This document shows positions 6,443 through 10,537 of a stretch of 10,537 nt of DNA, in pieces. Made by a program: the position numbers and the translations under genes. The notes under the pieces were generated by a model, which saw only the letters and a program-made list of their open reading frames with translations, searched no databases and had not been told where the DNA came from. Positions within the stretch are counted from its first letter, which is position 1, and each line of letters opens with the position of its first letter. Source of the DNA: Myxococcales bacterium (GTDB lineage: Bacteria > Myxococcota > Bradymonadia > REDH01); assembly GCA_018970625.1 (NCBI GenBank), contig JAGWVZ010000080.1, forward strand, positions 1-10,537. The letters run 5' to 3'.

Positions 6443-9400
6443 TTAGAAGGTGTAGCCGATATTGAAATGCAGTCGCCCGAAACGTTCGCCGGGGCGCCGG
6501 CCCAGCACCGCACCGTAGTCCACGACGATCGGCAGCAGCTCGGCCACCAGAACCCGGAGTCCCAGGCCGGCGGCTACGCGGGTTTCGTCGAGGCGAATAT
6601 CGTTCACGTTGCGTGCGAGCTGCCCGGCATCTACAAACGCAGCGCCGTAAACACCCCAGTCACGTAGAAAGGGGTAGCGCAGTTCGATATTGGAATTGAG
6701 CACAATATCGCCGCCAAATTCATCGGTGGCGACCGAGGCGATCTGACCCTCCGCAAATCCACGGAGTGAGGTTACCCCGCCGAGCGCATACCGTTCCGAG
6801 AGGGGGAGTGTGAATGACTCCGACGAGCGAAATCCCCGTGAAATCCCGCCAAATCCAAACCCCAGTCGCACATTGGTCCCCAGAACAAAGCCTGCCGCCA
6901 GCGGAATGTAATAACTCGCCCGTTGCGTCACTTTGGTGAAACGCGCTGAGTTCAGCACGCCAAGAAAATCGTCGGCGACTTCGAGTTGCAGCTGCAAAAA
7001 TCCACCCCGTGTGGGGTTCAGGGGGTTATCCCGACGCTCGAGCGTGATGCGGGGCAGAAACGACAGAATCAGCGCCTGGTCGAACGTGGTCGATACGACG
7101 ACGGGGTCACTCTGGTCGAGCGCCGCAGTACGGCGCATGCTGATGGCGGCTTCGACAAATAGCCCGCGAATGCTCTCGAATTCCTCGCGCAGTCGAATCA
7201 GGCCTTCAATGGAACGACGCTGCGGTGCGGGCGCCACCGCCAGCTGGTCGCGGATCAGGTTCACCTCCATCCGCATTTCCCACGCATCGCGGAGCAGGCT
7301 GCCGAACCACACGCGCGGGTCCACATAGATAAGGCTGAAACCTGCCCGGTAATCGCCATCATTGATGCGCTGCGGTTCCAGAATATCCAGATCGAAATTT
7401 CCGAGTGCGCGCAGCTCGACGCCCATACCTGCCACGTTGGCGTGGCGCCATGTGGGCTCATTCGAAAAAATCACCAACAGGTCAGAGGAAGGCGTGACAC
7501 GCGTCTCGAGTCCCACGCGATGGTCCAGCGAATGGTAACGTGTCTCTTCGAGCTGAATCAGCACATGTGCCACATTGTTGGGTTCACCTTCAGGCCGCGT
7601 ATAAATCACCTGCGCGCGCACCGAATCATACAGGCGTAATGCCCGGATATTCGACTGACCAACCAGCAGGGTCTCATAGTTGAACGGCTCGCCGGGCCGG
7701 AAGGGTAATTCACGGCGCAGCACGCTGGATCGGGTTAGAAAATTGCCCTGAATAAAGGCCTGTCCAAAAACTGCCTGACCGCGCGGGTTTACGGACACCC
7801 GTACCGCAACGTGTTCGCCCTGAATACCAGACGAGAGCTGACAGCTCGGGTCTGCGCGCAGCAGCACACACTCTTCTGTGACCATACCACCGCGCGAAGT
7901 TCGCTCACACGCGATGTCGCGGTCGGCAGCGATCTCATAGCGGCATTCGGTGGGCCATTCAGACGACGAACACGGTACTTCGATGCCTGTCTCGGTTGTG
8001 CACACGCCCGACACCTCGGCACCCGGGTAACCCAGCGCGCGATATCCGGCTGCGATCTGCCCCAGATCGTGCTGCCAGGCTTCGACGCTGAAGGGGCTGC
8101 CCTGCCGGAGTTGCAGGCGATCGCGAACGGCGGCGGGCAGCTCGACGGCTGCCTGAGTGTCGTACGTCGAGACCGTTGTCTGCGGGCCCTCCACCACATG
8201 AAACGCCACGGTCAGGTCGCGCCCGTCCCGGCCACCCACCAGCACCACGCGAGACACGTGCGCCTGCAGAAATCCACTCTGGCGGTACAACGCCTCGATG
8301 GACTCAACGTCCTGGTCGAGCACCGCTCGTTGCACATACCCCCCTGCGCTCACCACGGCGTATTCCGATGTGTTCACCACCGCTGAAAGTTGCTCGGCGG
8401 AAAAATAGGTAACCCCCTCGAACCGAATGTTCTGCACCTCGGCCACCACGCCTTCGCGTACGTCAAAGACCAGCTCGTTGACCCCGTCCGGCGCCACGGA
8501 CTGGCTGGCCTCGATGTCAGCAAAGAAATGGCCGATGGTCTCATAGCGGGCCTTCATGCTGCGAATCGCCAGCCGAATCTCTTCCTCGTCAATAAAACCG
8601 GTCTCCAGAAAAAGGAGCCTCGAAGCCAGTTCGCGCGACGAAAACAGGCGGTTGCCGCGAAACAATACCCGCCATTGCTCGCCCTCTCGGATCTCTAAAA
8701 ATAAATCGACCGTTCCATCTTCATTGAATCGCGTCTCATCCAGCAGAATGCGGGCCTGCAGATAACCGTTATCGCGATACTCCTGCAACAGGGCGTCCTG
8801 CGCCCGCTCAAACCGCTCCGTGGTAAAGGTCCGCGACAGATTAAACTCCGCCATCAGAATTTCGAGGACGTCCTCATACGAAAAATGTTCATGCCCCCGC
8901 ACATACAGCGTGCCCACCGCCCGACGGGTTCCGCGTCGAATGCGGACGTCCAGATCGACCTCGTGGTTTACCCGCTCCTCATTGAACACGTGAATCGTGG
9001 AGTCGAAGAACCCGTCGGCCTCGAAATACTCTTCAATCGCGACTCGCTGGCGTTCTACGACCGCCGGGTCACTCGTCCAGCGCTGTCCGCTGCGCAGGAA
9101 CAGTCGGCGGCGAATTTCGCTGCCCAGCGTAAGCTGAGCGTTCACGCGTGTACGGGCGATCAGGTCAACGCGCTCGCAATCAAATCGCACCGCCCAGGTG
9201 CCGTCGGATAACGTATCAACCTGCACCCGGATGGACTCAAAAAATTCAATGGCCAGCAGCCGACTGGTGGCTTCGCGCAGCTCCGCCGCTCCCACGCGGC
9301 CACCGATTGGCAGGTCCATGAGCGCGTAAAGCGAGTTGGCAAAAGTAGCGTCCTGACATGGTTCGTTGTCGCACCGGACTTCCACGCTGCCTATGACGCC

Positions 9401-9595
9401 TTCGCCGACCTCCGCGATCGTCACCCGCGGGTCGTCCATTTCGTCAACAGCCGGCTCGCCGTCTTCGCTGGCAACGGGCACCTCGCTGACGGCATCGACA
9501 GTCGTCTGAGCGAACGCGCGCCCTGCTGTCAGGGACAGCGCGATGACCAGCGAGAAGGCGGTCAAAAGAAAGAGCGTGGGCGTCAGGCGTGGCAT
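6443..9595 (-). CDS. Omp85 (BamA/TamA family) outer membrane protein with about seven POTRA domains
   Basis: The product is 1050 residues, from ATG 9595 to TAA 6443. An N-terminal signal peptide has a likely signal peptidase I site AFA|Q after residue 29. Then come repeated POTRA-like units, which I place by eye at about 67-143, 144-227, 228-306, 307-384, 385-473, 474-606 and 607-688. Each shows the pattern of an initial strand, two helices and paired strands, often with an LYRQSGFLQA- or YRDNGYLQA-like helix end. The beta-barrel spans about 689-1050, with the Omp85 loop-6 motif LRGF at 944-947 (GGVTSLRGFAEG) and a terminal phenylalanine (FNIGYTF), the usual C-terminal barrel signal. E. coli TamA has three POTRAs and BamA five, so this periplasmic region is expanded. 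The sixth unit contains a six-cysteine insert. The start overlaps the tamB stop as TGATG and has no ribosome binding site of its own, implying translational coupling. Likely role: outer-membrane partner of TamB; a BamA-like role is the alternative. Confidence 0.92.
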   Translation of the reverse strand: MPRLTPTLFLLTAFSLVIALSLTAGRAFAQTTVDAVSEVPVASEDGEPAVDEMDDPRVTIAEVGEGVIGSVEVRCDNEPCQDATFANSLYALMDLPIGGRVGAAELREATSRLLAIEFFESIRVQVDTLSDGTWAVRFDCERVDLIARTRVNAQLTLGSEIRRRLFLRSGQRWTSDPAVVERQRVAIEEYFEADGFFDSTIHVFNEERVNHEVDLDVRIRRGTRRAVGTLYVRGHEHFSYEDVLEILMAEFNLSRTFTTERFERAQDALLQEYRDNGYLQARILLDETRFNEDGTVDLFLEIREGEQWRVLFRGNRLFSSRELASRLLFLETGFIDEEEIRLAIRSMKARYETIGHFFADIEASQSVAPDGVNELVFDVREGVVAEVQNIRFEGVTYFSAEQLSAVVNTSEYAVVSAGGYVQRAVLDQDVESIEALYRQSGFLQAHVSRVVLVGGRDGRDLTVAFHVVEGPQTTVSTYDTQAAVELPAAVRDRLQLRQGSPFSVEAWQHDLGQIAAGYRALGYPGAEVSGVCTTETGIEVPCSSSEWPTECRYEIAADRDIACERTSRGGMVTEECVLLRADPSCQLSSGIQGEHVAVRVSVNPRGQAVFGQAFIQGNFLTRSSVLRRELPFRPGEPFNYETLLVGQSNIRALRLYDSVRAQVIYTRPEGEPNNVAHVLIQLEETRYHSLDHRVGLETRVTPSSDLLVIFSNEPTWRHANVAGMGVELRALGNFDLDILEPQRINDGDYRAGFSLIYVDPRVWFGSLLRDAWEMRMEVNLIRDQLAVAPAPQRRSIEGLIRLREEFESIRGLFVEAAISMRRTAALDQSDPVVVSTTFDQALILSFLPRITLERRDNPLNPTRGGFLQLQLEVADDFLGVLNSARFTKVTQRASYYIPLAAGFVLGTNVRLGFGFGGISRGFRSSESFTLPLSERYALGGVTSLRGFAEGQIASVATDEFGGDIVLNSNIELRYPFLRDWGVYGAAFVDAGQLARNVNDIRLDETRVAAGLGLRVLVAELLPIVVDYGAVLGRRPGERFGRLHFNIGYTF
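7841..8002 (-). other. Cysteine-rich insert within the sixth POTRA-like unit of the Omp85 protein
   Basis: Residues 532-585 of the Omp85 protein contain six cysteines (C532, C542, C551, C563, C576, C585) between two recognisable parts of one POTRA unit. The protein's only other cysteines are C75, C80 and C140. Because the region is periplasmic, an even number of closely spaced cysteines suggests three disulfide bonds stabilising an extra loop or mini-domain. The cysteines are seen; the disulfides and the domain boundary are inferred. Confidence 0.55.
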
Positions 9596-10537
9596 CAGTC
9601 GAAGATCACGAGGAAGCGGACGCCGGTGTCAATCCGGATGTTTTGCTGCCGGTTACTCTGCTCCTGTACCTCGACGATCAGCCAGTCGAAGAGTTTGTAC
9701 GAGCCACGCAATACCTGTCGGTTGTCTTCACCGTTGCCAACCGTGGCGTCGAGGGTCCACGAGAATCGCTCATTCACTTCGTCCTGAATCAGGATTCCCG
9801 CGCTGCCCTGCGTTGTGGGGATCAGGTCGACGTCATCAAAGTTCATCCGTTCTTCGACATTGCGTTCGACCAGATCGATGACAGGGCGCAGCACAATGTC
9901 CAGGGTGGGGGCTCCGGCCTGTGCGGCCGTCAGCTCGTCCACGGTGCAGCCCGTGAGAATCAGAGAGAGCTGGTCGCGCTGGTCGTAAAAGGGCGTGGAT
10001 TCCAGGCGAAATGTCAGCTCGTACGGCAGCAGACCTTCGACGAACGCCGTAATGCGCACGCTGCTACTCGTTGTGCCCGTATTGCCGGCTGTTCGCGCGG
10101 TGGGATCGGTGGCTGAAAAGCTGTCTCGCTCGCGCCGCACACAGGGTCGTATGGTGGAGACCAGCTCGGATTCCAGCCGCGGCATGGGATAGCCATATTC
10201 GTCCAGGTCACCCTCGAAGCGAAGAAACAGGTTTTGCGTGTCGAAGGTGCGGCCCCGATAGACGATCTGGCTGCCGCTGAGGGCCTCCATTTCCCCCCGG
10301 ACGTCCATCTGGCCGAAGGTGCCACCGATTTCGAGATCGGTGCGCATTTCGAGGTTCATTTCTGCGTTGGCGACACGGCTGTCCACAAACAGGCGGTCGC
10401 GACCGGTGATGCTGAGGTCAGCTCGCATTCGCCGCAGCGCCTCGACCGTGCGCCACACCGGCAGCGCAAAGACCTCGACGCTTCGCCCGATGCTGCCGAA
10501 CGCGAAGTAGCCGCTCAGAATGTCGAAGTTCTGGTAG
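9595..10537 (-). CDS. tamB: TamB-type translocation and assembly module protein, C-terminal part
   Basis: The frame is open at the window edge and ends at TGA 9597-9595, so only the last 313 residues are visible; full TamB proteins are usually over 1000 residues. The visible part begins YQNFDILSG and has the alternating polar/hydrophobic beta-strand pattern of the C-terminal TamB (DUF490) domain: LEIGGTFGQMDVRGEMEALSGSQIVYRGRTFD, then LPYELTFRLESTPFYDQRDQLSLILTG, then LRGSYKLFDWLIVEVQEQSN and a final strand RFLVIFD. In characterised systems TamB is anchored in the inner membrane, spans the periplasm as a beta-taco groove and contacts an Omp85 partner through this C-terminal end. Here the next gene is an Omp85 protein, overlapping as TGATG, which strongly supports the assignment. 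The order tamB then Omp85 is the reverse of enterobacterial tamA-tamB. A serine/threonine-rich low-complexity stretch after RPCVRRERDS is probably a linker or loop. Confidence 0.85.
   Translation of the reverse strand, partial: YQNFDILSGYFAFGSIGRSVEVFALPVWRTVEALRRMRADLSITGRDRLFVDSRVANAEMNLEMRTDLEIGGTFGQMDVRGEMEALSGSQIVYRGRTFDTQNLFLRFEGDLDEYGYPMPRLESELVSTIRPCVRRERDSFSATDPTARTAGNTGTTSSSVRITAFVEGLLPYELTFRLESTPFYDQRDQLSLILTGCTVDELTAAQAGAPTLDIVLRPVIDLVERNVEERMNFDDVDLIPTTQGSAGILIQDEVNERFSWTLDATVGNGEDNRQVLRGSYKLFDWLIVEVQEQSNRQQNIRIDTGVRFLVIFD

Noticed and set aside
6415..6513. An N-terminal extension of the aldehyde dehydrogenase to 6513
   Set aside because: It would overlap the 3' end of the Omp85 gene by about 70 bases and encode residues with no family similarity, whereas ATG 6414 has a good ribosome binding site.
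7811..8386. A 191-codon plus-strand frame opposite the Omp85 gene
   Set aside because: It is antisense to a well-supported gene, has no ribosome binding site that I could see, and has shadow-like composition.
9589..10116. A 175-codon plus-strand frame opposite the tamB end
   Set aside because: It is antisense to the TamB C-terminal domain and shows no recognisable motif.

Overview
The window carries six protein-coding genes, all on the minus strand. Two are cut by the window edges. The DNA is GC-rich and tightly packed. No tRNA, rRNA, CRISPR array, insertion sequence or phage gene was seen, and no gap between genes exceeds about 120 bases. The content suggests a Gram-negative bacterium with an outer membrane. 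The long multi-POTRA Omp85 protein, the Cys/Asp-rich lipoprotein linker and the large di-heme cytochrome point to Myxococcota or a related former deltaproteobacterial lineage. This placement is inferred from style, not from a marker gene.

Reading in the direction of transcription (high to low coordinates): 10537-9595 is the C-terminal end of a TamB-type protein. It is joined by a TGATG stop/start overlap to 9595-6443, a 1050-residue Omp85 (BamA/TamA-type) outer-membrane protein with about seven POTRA repeats and a cysteine-rich insert. Only 28 bases later comes an aldehyde dehydrogenase (6414-5041) with its own AGGTG ribosome binding site. These three look like one transcription unit. TamB and the Omp85 protein should form an envelope-spanning pair for outer-membrane assembly or lipid transport. 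The dehydrogenase has no obvious functional link to them.

After a gap of about 118 bases comes a patatin-like phospholipase (4922-3003). A 93-base gap holding nested inverted repeats leads to a secreted di-heme c-type cytochrome lipoprotein of the CcP/MauG/RoxA type (2909-1017). After another 119 bases comes the N-terminal two thirds of a UMF1/Atg22-type major facilitator transporter (897-1). These three genes are co-oriented but more widely spaced, so they may be transcribed separately. I see no convincing intrinsic terminator or sigma-70 promoter in the gaps.

The most interesting points are the RoxA-like architecture of the cytochrome, the expanded Omp85 periplasmic region with its six-cysteine insert, the tamB-first gene order, and the structured gap upstream of the cytochrome. 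Nothing in the window is clearly a new defence, mobile or biosynthetic system.
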